The translations under genes were made by a program, and so were the position numbers. The notes under the pieces were generated by a model, which did no database searches, was not told the origin of the DNA, and was given only the letters and a program-made list of their open reading frames with translations. DNA of 41,353 nucleotides, from IMG/VR virus record IMGVR_UViG_3300046507_000422, positions 1-41,353 of that record; one strand, given 5' to 3'. This stretch comes from a virus. Numbering within the stretch: the first letter of the stretch is position 1; every line of letters starts with the position of its first letter. Shown here piece after piece: positions 32,195-39,291 of the stretch.

Positions 32195-32815
32195 ATGAGC
32201 GCATCCGCAGTCGCAGCTGTACCTGAAGCAAATTCCTCCATGCCAGCCATCGGCACCTTCATCCATGGCGGCTATTTCGTCGGCCAGATCCGCGTCGAAG
32301 GCACGCTGTATGGCCTGGTGATGGCCGGCGCCGCTGGCGAGGTCAGCGGCCGCTGGCACAGCAGCGCCGGCAAGATCGAAGGCGTGCTCAGCCGCCGCGA
32401 CGGCCGCGAGAACACCATCGACATGGATGCCGCCGGCAGCAAACTGGCCGCGCGCGTCCTGGCGCTGAACATCAACGGCTTCTCCGACTGGTACATCCCA
32501 GCCGTGGACGAGCTGGAGATCGCGTATCGCAATTTCAAACCGTCCACTACTTCGAACTGGCCCGGCCACGGCGTCAACAAGAACAGCGTGCCGATGGGCG
32601 ATGCATACACCGACGATTCGCCGGCCCAGACCACCGTGACCGCCCTGGTGGAGGATGAGGCCGACGCGCTGGTCCCAGCCTGGTACTGGTCCAGCACGCA
32701 GTACGCCGCCTACCCGACCAACGCGTGGGGCCAGGTTTTCGACTTTGGCACCCAGGACGGCTACCACGAGTCTTCCTCCGGCCGGGCGCGCGCCTTCCGC
32801 AGATTCGCAATTTAG
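32195..32815 (+). CDS. DGR target protein 2 (C-type-lectin-like)
   Basis: 206 residues from ATG 32195 with GGAG at 32185-32188. N-terminal HGGYFVGQI, a central SDWYIPAVDELEIAYRN motif typical of DUF1566/FGE-like DGR targets, and C-terminal WYWSSTQYAAYPTNAWGQ then the variable stretch and SGRARAFRRFAI. The protein should carry about ten variable residues on the lectin face. No signal peptide or membrane segment is evident. Its ligand is unknown. Confidence 0.93.
   Translation: MSASAVAAVPEANSSMPAIGTFIHGGYFVGQIRVEGTLYGLVMAGAAGEVSGRWHSSAGKIEGVLSRRDGRENTIDMDAAGSKLAARVLALNINGFSDWYIPAVDELEIAYRNFKPSTTSNWPGHGVNKNSVPMGDAYTDDSPAQTTVTALVEDEADALVPAWYWSSTQYAAYPTNAWGQVFDFGTQDGYHESSSGRARAFRRFAI
32696..32804 (+). 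repeat. Variable repeat VR2 in target 2
   Basis: 109 bp aligned with the template without gaps: 14 substitutions, all at template adenines; every other position is identical. Most hit AAC/AAT codons, turning Asn into Tyr, Gly, Val, Phe, Thr or Asp. After CGCAGAT the VR has T where the template has C, marking the end of homology. Confidence 0.96.
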
Positions 32816-32832
32816 TCCTTCAGTAATTCGAT

Positions 32833-32853
32833 CCGGCGCGCGACGCGCGCCGG
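32833..32853. other. GC-rich inverted repeat after VR2
   Basis: Perfect 10-bp arms CCGGCGCGCG / CGCGCGCCGG around one A, beginning 29 bp after VR2 and beyond the target 2 stop. In the Bordetella phage DGR an inverted repeat downstream of VR aids target recognition; this may be the counterpart. Confidence 0.75.
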
Positions 32854-32873
32854 CTGCCCACCACCAGGCACGG

Positions 32874-33269
32874 ATGAATAACATGACCCAGCAAGCACCC
32901 AAGATCACCTTCGATCCCCTCAAGCTGACCAACGCGCAGCAGCATGCCGAACATCTGCGCGCGCACGCCGACTTCCTGACCGAGCGCCAGCGCGCCAGCG
33001 GTATCCGCGCGCGCCTGTGCTCGACTGGCTGCTATTCGCTGTACGACGCGGAGGGCCACTACATCGGCCGCACCGCGCCGCCTCTCAGTCTGTGCTGCTT
33101 GGGCGCCACGAAGCTGGCGACCGCAGCGGTGCGCATGGCCCACAGTGAGGAACTGGTAGGCGCTTGCCGTGATGCGGACGCCGACTACGAGGAAGCCGGC
33201 GCCGTGTCGCCGGCCACCATCGCCCGCATCCGCGCGCTGCTGTTGGTTCCCGGGATGATCGAAGCATGA
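32874..33269 (+). CDS. Hypothetical phage protein
   Basis: 131 residues from ATG 32874 (MNNMTQQAPKITFDPLKLTN); ATG 32883 is an alternative. Helical N-terminal half (NAQQHAEHLRAHADFLTERQRAS), then CSTGCYSLYDAEGHYIGR. It follows target 2 and overlaps the next gene as ATGA. No family recognised. Confidence 0.7.
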   Translation: MNNMTQQAPKITFDPLKLTNAQQHAEHLRAHADFLTERQRASGIRARLCSTGCYSLYDAEGHYIGRTAPPLSLCCLGATKLATAAVRMAHSEELVGACRDADADYEEAGAVSPATIARIRALLLVPGMIEA

Positions 33270-33517
33270 CCACGCCGAAGAGCCCGCGCGAATGGATCGA
33301 GCACTTGGTTGCCGAGGCATTCGACCAAACCCGCACCCCACGCAGCGAGGAGTACAAGGCCGGGCTGCGGATGTTGCTCACGCAACGCTTCACGCTCAAG
33401 CCCATGACCTGCCAGTACAAGGCTGGCACGGCGAGCTACGACGCGTTCTTCGCCGGCGTGCATGAGGGCTGCTCGATCTGGGCCGACCACATCCAGCAGC
33501 ACCGGAGGACCGCATGA
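33266..33517 (+). CDS. Small phage protein with C-terminal aromatic motif
   Basis: 83 residues: PRSEEYKAGLRMLL, then YKAGTASYDAFFAGVHEGCSIWADH, a pattern I have seen in small accessory proteins of betaproteobacterial phages. It overlaps both neighbours by 4 bp. Function unknown. Confidence 0.75.
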   Translation: MTTPKSPREWIEHLVAEAFDQTRTPRSEEYKAGLRMLLTQRFTLKPMTCQYKAGTASYDAFFAGVHEGCSIWADHIQQHRRTA

Positions 33518-33654
33518 GCAGCTTCACCGTCACGGTGCGCCTGCCAGGTTGCGCCCCGCTCAGCTACCCAGCCATCGGCACCGACAGCGGCGCCGTCCAC
33601 CTTGCGGCACTTGAACGTCATGGCGTTTGCGGCGTGACGGTCAAACCAATCTGA
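33514..33654 (+). CDS. Small hypothetical phage protein (46 aa)
   Basis: Reads MSSFTVTVRLPGCAPLSYPA at the start and ends GVCGVTVKPI. ATG 33514 overlaps the previous stop as ATGA and GGAGGA lies just upstream. Likely soluble and beta-structured; small proteins of this look are frequent in phage early regions. Function unknown. Confidence 0.75.
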   Translation: MSSFTVTVRLPGCAPLSYPAIGTDSGAVHLAALERHGVCGVTVKPI

Positions 33655-33663
33655 AGGATCGTC

Positions 33664-33765
33664 ATGCGCACTTTCTTCTACTGCTACCGGCACTTCCGCC
33701 GCTCCGGCCTGAACTGCAGCCAGGCAGCCAAGCGCGCCGCCTACGTCGCGCGAAACGGATTCTGA
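33664..33765 (+). CDS. Very small hypothetical protein (33 aa)
   Basis: MRTFFYCYRHFRRSGLNCSQ and then AAKRAAYVARNGF. AAGGA lies 6 bases before ATG 33664, and the stop is 2 bases before the next start. Basic and aromatic; function unknown. Confidence 0.6.
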   Translation: MRTFFYCYRHFRRSGLNCSQAAKRAAYVARNGF

Positions 33766-33767
33766 TC

Positions 33768-33959
33768 ATGGCGGCCGTCGACCCAGATCGTGCCGCACTC
33801 GAAATCGCTCATCGCCAGCTGCAGACGTCGATGACTCTGGACTACATGCTGGAACACCGAACACACGCGATGGTCCTGAAATTACTCGCGCGCCGGCACA
33901 TGCAGCGCCGTTCGCGGGTCGATGTAAAGAAGCTGCAAGCCAACGACAACGATTCCTGA
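33768..33959 (+). CDS. Small hypothetical protein (63 aa)
   Basis: MAAVDPDRAALEIAHRQLQT, then helical and basic to the end (LLARRHMQRRSRVDVKK). Weak ribosome site; it fits the packed operon. Function unknown. Confidence 0.6.
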   Translation: MAAVDPDRAALEIAHRQLQTSMTLDYMLEHRTHAMVLKLLARRHMQRRSRVDVKKLQANDNDS

Positions 33960-33969
33960 AAGGTTCGAC

Positions 33970-34359
33970 ATGAGCATCCAAATCAACAACCCGGCGCTGC
34001 AGGTGGCCGGGCAAATCCTGAGCCAGCAGTGCCACGCCGCGGCGTTGGACATGGGCTGGTGGTCCGATCCCCTGACCGGCAAGGCCATCGAGAAGAACCG
34101 CGCCGAGCTGCTGATGCTGGCCACCTCCCAACTGGCCAAGGCCATGGAAGGCCACCGTCGCAACCAGCAGGACACGCACCTGCCACAACGCAAGGCGTGC
34201 GAGGTGAAGCTGGCCGGCGCCGTCATGCGCATCTTTGACCTGGCTGGCGCCGAAGGCTTTGACCTGGGCACCACCATCGCCGAGCTGATCGCTTTCAACC
34301 AGACCCGCCCCGACCACCAGGCCGCCGCACGCCTGGCCGAAGGCGGCAAGAAATACTAA
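33970..34359 (+). CDS. MazG-like all-alpha NTP pyrophosphohydrolase fold, active site degenerate
   Basis: 129 residues. The layout RAELLMLATSQLAKAMEGHR, LPQRKACEVKLAGAVMRIFD and FNQTRPDH...GGKKY follows phage MazG-like proteins. In active members the metal ligands lie in SELSEA and EVELADA motifs; here these read SQLAKA and EVKLAGA, so two Glu and one Asp ligand appear lost. It may be inactive or have changed role. SD GAAAGG precedes ATG 33970. Confidence 0.78.
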   Translation: MSIQINNPALQVAGQILSQQCHAAALDMGWWSDPLTGKAIEKNRAELLMLATSQLAKAMEGHRRNQQDTHLPQRKACEVKLAGAVMRIFDLAGAEGFDLGTTIAELIAFNQTRPDHQAAARLAEGGKKY

Positions 34360-34387
34360 CCCCCACCACGTAGAAAGGCACCACGAC

Positions 34388-34738
34388 ATGGGCACCAAGG
34401 CATTTGCCATCCTCCTGCAGGAGCTGCGGGACGGCAAGACGCACATCGAGCTCACCAACGGCATGGACGAGCTGCTGGCGGCTGTCGCCGTCACAGGCAA
34501 GGCCGGCAGCATCACGCTGAAGATCGACGTGAAGCCGGCCAGCAAAGGCAGCGAAGTCGATAAGGTCATGATCCTCGACAAGATCACCACCACCCTGCCG
34601 AAGCCGGAACGCGGCTCCGATTTCTATTGGCTGACCGACGATAACGAGCTGTCGCGCAACCACCCGAAGCAATCCAGCCTGGACCTGCGTGAAGCACCAG
34701 GTTCCAAACCCGCCAACCTGAAGGAAGCCGCGCAATGA
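34388..34738 (+). CDS. Hypothetical protein paired with the DUF2303 gene
   Basis: 116 residues with a beta-rich centre (AGSITLKIDVKPASKG) and FYWLTDDNELSRNHP. AAAGG lies before ATG 34388 and its end overlaps the next gene as ATGA. Proteins like this often precede DUF2303 genes in phages. Function unknown. Confidence 0.75.
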   Translation: MGTKAFAILLQELRDGKTHIELTNGMDELLAAVAVTGKAGSITLKIDVKPASKGSEVDKVMILDKITTTLPKPERGSDFYWLTDDNELSRNHPKQSSLDLREAPGSKPANLKEAAQ

Positions 34739-35631
34739 GCACCGACGACAACACCACCGAACTGGCGGCCGCAGCGCTGCCTCCAGCCGCCGAGCACCTG
34801 CACCTGGACACAACTGCGATCGGCAAGATCGGCGCGCTGTCCCTGGCCGGCGCAGCCATCCGCGAGCATGGCGATGCGGTCTTCGCCGTCGTTCCGGCGG
34901 ACTACAAGCTGACCAACATCACCCCCGAGATCGAAGCAGCCGCGCTGGCGCCGCGCCGCAAGACTGGCACCGTCCAGCTGGCGGCGGTCGAAAGCTTCGC
35001 CACCTTCGTCACGCAGCAGGGCGACGTCGACAACACCTACATCTACGCCGACATCGACTCGCGCATGCTGGTGGCGGTCATGAACGACCACAGCATCGGT
35101 GACAATGCCGGCCGGCGCGACTTCCGCGCCGTCTACCAGGCCGAGTACAGCCGCGAGTTCGCCAACTGGATGAGCAACAACGGCAAGCACATGGACCAGG
35201 AGCAGTTTGCCATCTTCCTGGAAGACAACATCGCCGACATCGCTCCGCCGGCCGACGGCAGCAACGAGCCGTCCGGCGACACCCTGCTGGCCGTAGCCCT
35301 TACGCTACAGGCCAAGACCGAGGTGGACTTCAAGTCTCACAAGCGCCTGGACAACGGCCAGGTGCAGCTGACCTACAGCGAAGAAACCACCGCACGCGCC
35401 GGCGCCGACAGCTCGCTGGAGATCCCGCGCGAGTTCGCGATCGGCCTGCGCCTGTTCAAGCACGGCGAGGGCTTCAAGATCCGCGCCCGCCTGAAGTACC
35501 GCCTGGGCAGCGGCAAGCTGAAGTTCTGGTACGAGCTGGACCGTCCACAAAACGCGGTGGAGGCGGCGTTCCAGACCTACGTCGACGCCGCCAAGGGCAG
35601 CGGCTACACCGTCCTGATGGGCAAGCCATGA
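34735..35631 (+). CDS. DUF2303 family phage protein
   Basis: 298 residues matching the DUF2303 pattern: VESFATFVTQQGDVDNTYIY, AYQAEYSREFANWMSNNG-like segment, QEQFAIFLEDNIADI, and the C-terminal LKFWYELDRPQ. Common in temperate phages of proteobacteria; role not established, though it often travels with recombination and accessory genes. Confidence 0.88.
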   Translation: MSTDDNTTELAAAALPPAAEHLHLDTTAIGKIGALSLAGAAIREHGDAVFAVVPADYKLTNITPEIEAAALAPRRKTGTVQLAAVESFATFVTQQGDVDNTYIYADIDSRMLVAVMNDHSIGDNAGRRDFRAVYQAEYSREFANWMSNNGKHMDQEQFAIFLEDNIADIAPPADGSNEPSGDTLLAVALTLQAKTEVDFKSHKRLDNGQVQLTYSEETTARAGADSSLEIPREFAIGLRLFKHGEGFKIRARLKYRLGSGKLKFWYELDRPQNAVEAAFQTYVDAAKGSGYTVLMGKP

Positions 35632-35831
35632 TGCGCGCCGCAGCCAATCCGATCACTGTGGGCACACCCGTCAAGTTCGACAGCGAGCACGGCACGCAGC
35701 TCGGCAAGGTCAGCGCCATGAAGACCGACCTGAGCAACGGCTGCAGCGTCGCCGCGGTCGAGGTGCCCGGCACGCTGGATGGACAGCCCTGGCACGTTCC
35801 GGTAACCCAGCTGCAGCATGCCGGAGCCTAA
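35628..35831 (+). CDS. Small hypothetical protein
   Basis: 67 residues overlapping DUF2303 by 4 bp; short beta-rich protein (GTPVKFDSEHGTQLGKVSAM, EVPGTLDGQPWHVPVTQL). Function unknown. Confidence 0.7.
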   Translation: MMRAAANPITVGTPVKFDSEHGTQLGKVSAMKTDLSNGCSVAAVEVPGTLDGQPWHVPVTQLQHAGA

Positions 35832-35836
35832 TCGCC

Positions 35837-36217
35837 ATGCGCCGCCGCCAGCTCCCGAAGGGCAACGTGCCCATGGTCACCGAAACCCATCGGCGGTTGG
35901 CGCTCGAGCTGCGCATGTCCGTCGAGCTGCTGATCGAGCGGCCATCGCCCGACTCGTTCAACCAGCTGTCGAAGATGCTGGCCGCTCTCGTGCGCGCTGG
36001 CATGGCAAGCCAGGCGCTGGACGCCGCCAGCAACACCATGAACGGTATCTGCGATCACTACGAGCGCATCGGCAAGGTTGGCGTCAGCGCGGCGGAAGCG
36101 ACCGCCCTGCGCCAGGCTATCGCCGGTGTCGACGGACGGCTCGCCCTGGTACCGGTCAACAAGTTTGATGAGGCAGTAGCCGCAGTAGCAGTCTTTTGCG
36201 CCACCGTCGGCGCGTAA
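35837..36217 (+). CDS. Hypothetical helical protein
   Basis: 126 residues from ATG 35837; ATG 35873 (MVTETHRRLALELRMSVE) is an alternative start. Helical throughout. It lies directly before target 3. No family recognised. Confidence 0.7.
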   Translation: MRRRQLPKGNVPMVTETHRRLALELRMSVELLIERPSPDSFNQLSKMLAALVRAGMASQALDAASNTMNGICDHYERIGKVGVSAAEATALRQAIAGVDGRLALVPVNKFDEAVAAVAVFCATVGA

Positions 36218-36241
36218 CCGAATAGACAACGAAAGTCCAAA

Positions 36242-36850
36242 ATGAACCTCAACACGAATGCAATTCCCGCTTCCATCGGCGCCGCACTGGCCGGCGGTTT
36301 CTTCACCGGTCTGATCAACATCGGTCAGGACACTTACGCCCTGATCGCGGCTCCCAAGTCGGTCGGCGAGTACCGTGGCCCGTGGAATGAATCCGACAAA
36401 TCGGTCATTGGCGCGGAAAGCTACTGCGACGGCTTCGCCAACACCACGGCGATGGCGGATGCCGGCAGCGAAATGGCGCAGTGGGCGCGCAGCCTGAACA
36501 TCGACGGCTACAGCGACTGGTACATCCCGGCGCGGGACGAGCTGGAACTGGCCTACCGCAACCTGAAGCCTACCGCCGATGAAAACCTCGAATCGTTCCG
36601 CGATGGCGATAACCCCAGCAGCTCGCCGGTCGGCTACCCCTACACCGGCGCCCTGCCTGGCCAGACCACCGCGGAGGCCTTCCGCCAAGGCGGCGAGCAG
36701 GCGCTGGCGCCGAACTGGCACTGGTCCAGTACGCAGTACGCCGCCAACCCGGCCAACGCGTGGCTCCAGGTTTTCGACGATGGCAGCCAGGGCTACGACC
36801 ACAAGTCTTACTCCGGCCGGGCGCGCGCCTTCCGCAGATTGAAAATTTAG
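36242..36850 (+). CDS. DGR target protein 3 (C-type-lectin-like)
   Basis: 202 residues from ATG 36242. GGFFTGLI near the start, DGYSDWYIPARDELELAYRN in the middle, and C-terminal WHWSSTQYAANPANAWLQVF into the variable part, ending SGRARAFRRLKI. This is the DUF1566/FGE-like lectin plan of targets 1, 2 and 4. It is in the same module as avd, template and RT, so it is a proximal target. No secretion signal seen. Confidence 0.93.
   Translation: MNLNTNAIPASIGAALAGGFFTGLINIGQDTYALIAAPKSVGEYRGPWNESDKSVIGAESYCDGFANTTAMADAGSEMAQWARSLNIDGYSDWYIPARDELELAYRNLKPTADENLESFRDGDNPSSSPVGYPYTGALPGQTTAEAFRQGGEQALAPNWHWSSTQYAANPANAWLQVFDDGSQGYDHKSYSGRARAFRRLKI
36731..36839 (+). repeat. Variable repeat VR3 in target 3
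   Basis: 109 bp aligned without gaps to the template: 11 substitutions, all at template adenines, including AA to CT, AA to GT and AA to GG in Asn codons. No other differences before the CGCAGAT end. Confidence 0.96.
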
Positions 36851-36867
36851 TCCTTCAGTCATTCAAC

Positions 36868-36887
36868 GCTGGGCACAGCCGCCCAGC
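36868..36887. other. Inverted repeat after VR3
   Basis: GCTGGGC and GCCCAGC (7-bp perfect arms) around a 6-base loop, starting 29 bp after VR3, the same distance as the repeat after VR2, and beyond the target 3 stop. Confidence 0.7.
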
Positions 36888-36916
36888 ATTCATCACCCGC
36901 AACCGAGGAGCATGAA

Positions 36917-37528
36917 ATGCAACAAACAACCGAGAACGAGGTCATCATCCTGCAGCTGGGCGATGGCGCGCTGTCCGTACCGAAGGAGTCCCTGATGCTG
37001 GCCTGGCTCAACCAGGTGCTGCTGACCGCGCCGGCGACGACCCCACACCACTCCGTGCCGCGCATCGGTGCCGAGTGGCCCGGCGAGGGCGGCGTCTACG
37101 CCGGCATCATGCGCGGCGAGAATGGTAAGCCGGACTATCACGTAATCGTCCCGACTTGCGAGGACGCGTTCGTAAAGGAGATCACCTTCGGCCCAGCCAA
37201 GGATGTGCCGAGCGCCAGTAGCGAGTACGACGGCCGGGCAAACACCATCGCACTGGTCAATGAAGGCGGCCATCCTGCCGCCGACTGGGCGCACGGCCTC
37301 GATATCGGCCCGCACAGCGATTTCTACCTGCCGGCCCGCCACGAGTTGCGCCTTGCCTGGTTGAACGTTCCTGAGCTGTTTGAGAAAGCTTGGCACTGGT
37401 CCAGCACGCAGTTCGCCGCCACCCCGGCCAGCGCGTGGACCCAGAATTTCGGCAATGGCTTCCAGGGCGACACCCTCAAGTCTTCCTCCGGCCGGGCGCG
37501 CGCCTTCCGCAGATTGATCATTCAGTAA
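36917..37528 (+). CDS. DGR target protein 4 (C-type-lectin-like)
   Basis: 203 residues; GAGGAG at 36905-36910 precedes ATG 36917. GGVYAGIM, a shortened central domain (SDFYLPARHELRLAWLN), then WHWSSTQFAATPASAWTQNF and the variable part ending SGRARAFRRLIIQ. It is followed 13 bp later by avd. Its N-terminal 45 residues differ from the other targets, suggesting a different attachment. Confidence 0.93.
   Translation: MQQTTENEVIILQLGDGALSVPKESLMLAWLNQVLLTAPATTPHHSVPRIGAEWPGEGGVYAGIMRGENGKPDYHVIVPTCEDAFVKEITFGPAKDVPSASSEYDGRANTIALVNEGGHPAADWAHGLDIGPHSDFYLPARHELRLAWLNVPELFEKAWHWSSTQFAATPASAWTQNFGNGFQGDTLKSSSGRARAFRRLIIQ
37406..37514 (+). repeat. Variable repeat VR4 in target 4
   Basis: 109 bp aligned without gaps to the template: 14 substitutions, all at template adenines. 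VR2, VR3 and VR4 also share a 3' flank containing TTTAGTCCTTC shortly after the homology ends; VR1 lacks it. Confidence 0.96.
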
Positions 37529-37540
37529 TTTAGTCCTTCC

Positions 37541-37897
37541 ATGGCCATCCATTCCGAATTGCCGATCTACAAGCTGACCTACGAACTGATGTTGCTTGCG
37601 ATGGAGTTTATCAAGAACATGCGCCGCGACTTCAAAGGCACCGTCGGTAAGGAGATCAACACAGAGTGCCTGGGGCTGTCGCTGCTCGTCTACCGCGCGA
37701 ACTGCGCCAAGGACAAGACGCTCTACCTCGACCGGCTGATCGAACGGGTCCAGGTCACGGAGCTGCTATTCCGGCTCTCCGTCGACTTGAACCTGATCTC
37801 AAAAACGCAGTATGCCAAGGCAATCGGCCTGACCAGCAAGATCGGTCGCCAGGCCAATGGATGGCGCAAGCACTCCGCATCGTCGCCCGCCACCTGA
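37541..37897 (+). CDS. avd: DGR accessory variability determinant (Avd)
   Basis: 118 residues, MAIHSELPIYKLTYELMLLA, then KNMRRDFKGTVGKEIN, YRANCAKDK and ERVQVTELLFRLSVDLNLIS: the four-helix-bundle Avd family that binds the DGR reverse transcriptase and the template RNA. The order target, avd, TR, RT is the same as in the Bordetella phage BPP-1 DGR. No clear ribosome site; it starts just after the conserved flank of VR4. Confidence 0.92.
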   Translation: MAIHSELPIYKLTYELMLLAMEFIKNMRRDFKGTVGKEINTECLGLSLLVYRANCAKDKTLYLDRLIERVQVTELLFRLSVDLNLISKTQYAKAIGLTSKIGRQANGWRKHSASSPAT

Positions 37898-38069
37898 CCG
37901 TCAAGGCAGTCAGGTCTGAGCGATTTTTAATCTGGTCGTGCCGCTGGCTCACAAGGCCACCGCCAACGCGCACCACAGGAACCACCCAGGGCGTCTGGGC
38001 AGGCCTGGCGCAGTTTCCCTGCTGATCGGCCAAAGGCCTTCGGCGGGGTGATGTAGATAGCATGAATTG
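37898..38069 (+). ncRNA. Untranslated leader of the DGR template RNA
   Basis: 172 bp with no gene between avd and the template. It begins with a 7-bp stem ACCTGAC / GTCAGGT (37892-37915) and later has GGCC-AAA-GGCC (38025-38035). In BPP-1 the regions flanking TR form part of the structured template RNA that primes cDNA synthesis. This stretch, with the TR and the start of the RT gene, is the likely equivalent. Boundaries are inferred. Confidence 0.5.
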
Positions 38070-38178
38070 ACGCAGTACGCCGCCAACCCGACCAACGCGT
38101 GGAACCAGAATTTCGACAATGGCAACCAGAACAACAACCACAAGTCTTACTCCGGCCGGGCGCGCGCCTTCCGCAGAT
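38070..38178 (+). repeat. Template repeat (TR) of the DGR
   Basis: 109 bp, the invariant parent of VR1-VR4. In the VR frame it has nine AAC/AAT codons among about 36, the usual arrangement that lets adenine mutagenesis yield many amino acids without stop codons. A 17-base G/C-only tract lies at 38152-38168, like the GC element of the initiation-of-mutagenic-homology site. The last base after CGCAGAT is C, whereas the active VRs have T. The last 60 bp overlap the RT reading frame in a different frame. Confidence 0.95.
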
Positions 38179-39291
38179 CATTGCGATGCAGACTTCACTC
38201 TTGAAGATCTGGCGGTCGCATACTTCGACTGCCGGAAAAGCAAGCGCAACTCCCCCAACGCTCTCAAGTTCGAACTGAACTTGGAGCGTAACCTCATTCA
38301 GCTGCACGACGACCTGGTCGACGGCTGCTACCGGCCAGGCACTTCGGCGTGCTTCGTCGTGACCCGGCCCAAGCCGCGCGAAGTATGGGCCGCCGACTTC
38401 CGCGACCGTGTCGTGCACCACCTGCTCTACAACCGAGTGGCGCCGCGCTTCTACGCCTCGTTCATCGCCGACAGCTGCGCGTGCATCCCAGGGCGCGGCA
38501 CGCTTTATGCCGCTCAGCGCCTCGAAGCCAAGATCCGCAGCGCCACGCAAAACTGGTCCAAGCCAGTGTGGTACCTGAAATGCGACCTGGCGAACTTCTT
38601 TGTTGCGATCGACAAACACGTGCTGCACCAGCAGCTGGCCGCCCGCATCACCGAGCCATGGTGGCTGCGCCTGACTGAGACCATCCTGTTCCATGACCCG
38701 CGCGAGGATTTTGAGCTGCGCGGCGCGCCGGAACTGCTCGCCCTGGTACCGGCGCACAAGCGACTGGCGAACCACCCGGCCAGCCACGGGCTGCCCATCG
38801 GCAACCTGTCTTCGCAGTTCTTCGCCAACGTCTACCTCGACTCGCTGGACCAGTATGTCAAGCACCGTCTGCGCGCCCGGCACTACATCCGCTACGTGGA
38901 TGATTTCCTGCTGCTGCACGAATCGCCGCAATGGCTGAACGCCGCGCTGGCCGACATCAACCAGTTCCTGCCGACAGTGCTGCATGCCCACCTGAACCCG
39001 ACCAAGACCATCCTGCAGCCCGTGGCGCGCGGCGTCGACTTCGTTGGCCACGTTATCAAACCATGGCATACCCGCATCCGGCGCCGCACGGTGCACCAGG
39101 CGGTCAACAGGGTGGCCAGGATCGCGGATGAAGATGTGTTCGCCACGGCCAACAGCTATTTCGGCCTGCTTGGACAGTCCACCGCAAGCCACAGTGATCG
39201 CGCGGCGCTGGCCCGGGCAGTGATGCGCCGCGGCCACTGCGTCAACCAGGCATTCACCAAGACCTACCGGAAATTTGCGAGGGCGGCATGA
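38119..39291 (+). CDS. DGR reverse transcriptase
   Basis: 390 residues by the ATG 38119 reading. DGR hallmarks: LEDLAVAYFDCRKSKRN near the start, catalytic Asp156 in WYLKCDLANFF, the DGR-specific IGNLSSQFFAN (227-236), and YVDD at 259-262. It copies the TR RNA with adenine errors, and the cDNA replaces VR. ATG 38119 lies inside the TR, and no other ATG or GTG start exists between the upstream stop (38068-38070) and the conserved LEDL, so the first 20 residues are read from TR. A rarer start codon further in is possible. Confidence 0.95.
   Translation: MATRTTTTSLTPAGRAPSADHCDADFTLEDLAVAYFDCRKSKRNSPNALKFELNLERNLIQLHDDLVDGCYRPGTSACFVVTRPKPREVWAADFRDRVVHHLLYNRVAPRFYASFIADSCACIPGRGTLYAAQRLEAKIRSATQNWSKPVWYLKCDLANFFVAIDKHVLHQQLAARITEPWWLRLTETILFHDPREDFELRGAPELLALVPAHKRLANHPASHGLPIGNLSSQFFANVYLDSLDQYVKHRLRARHYIRYVDDFLLLHESPQWLNAALADINQFLPTVLHAHLNPTKTILQPVARGVDFVGHVIKPWHTRIRRRTVHQAVNRVARIADEDVFATANSYFGLLGQSTASHSDRAALARAVMRRGHCVNQAFTKTYRKFARAA

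Noticed and set aside
35837-36862. 344-codon minus frame opposite target 3
   Set aside because: Antisense shadow of target 3 and its upstream gene; the plus-strand products are well supported.
37541-37548. ATGGCCAT as the VR4 inverted repeat
   Set aside because: Only 4-bp arms without a loop, and it is the start of avd; too weak to list with the others.
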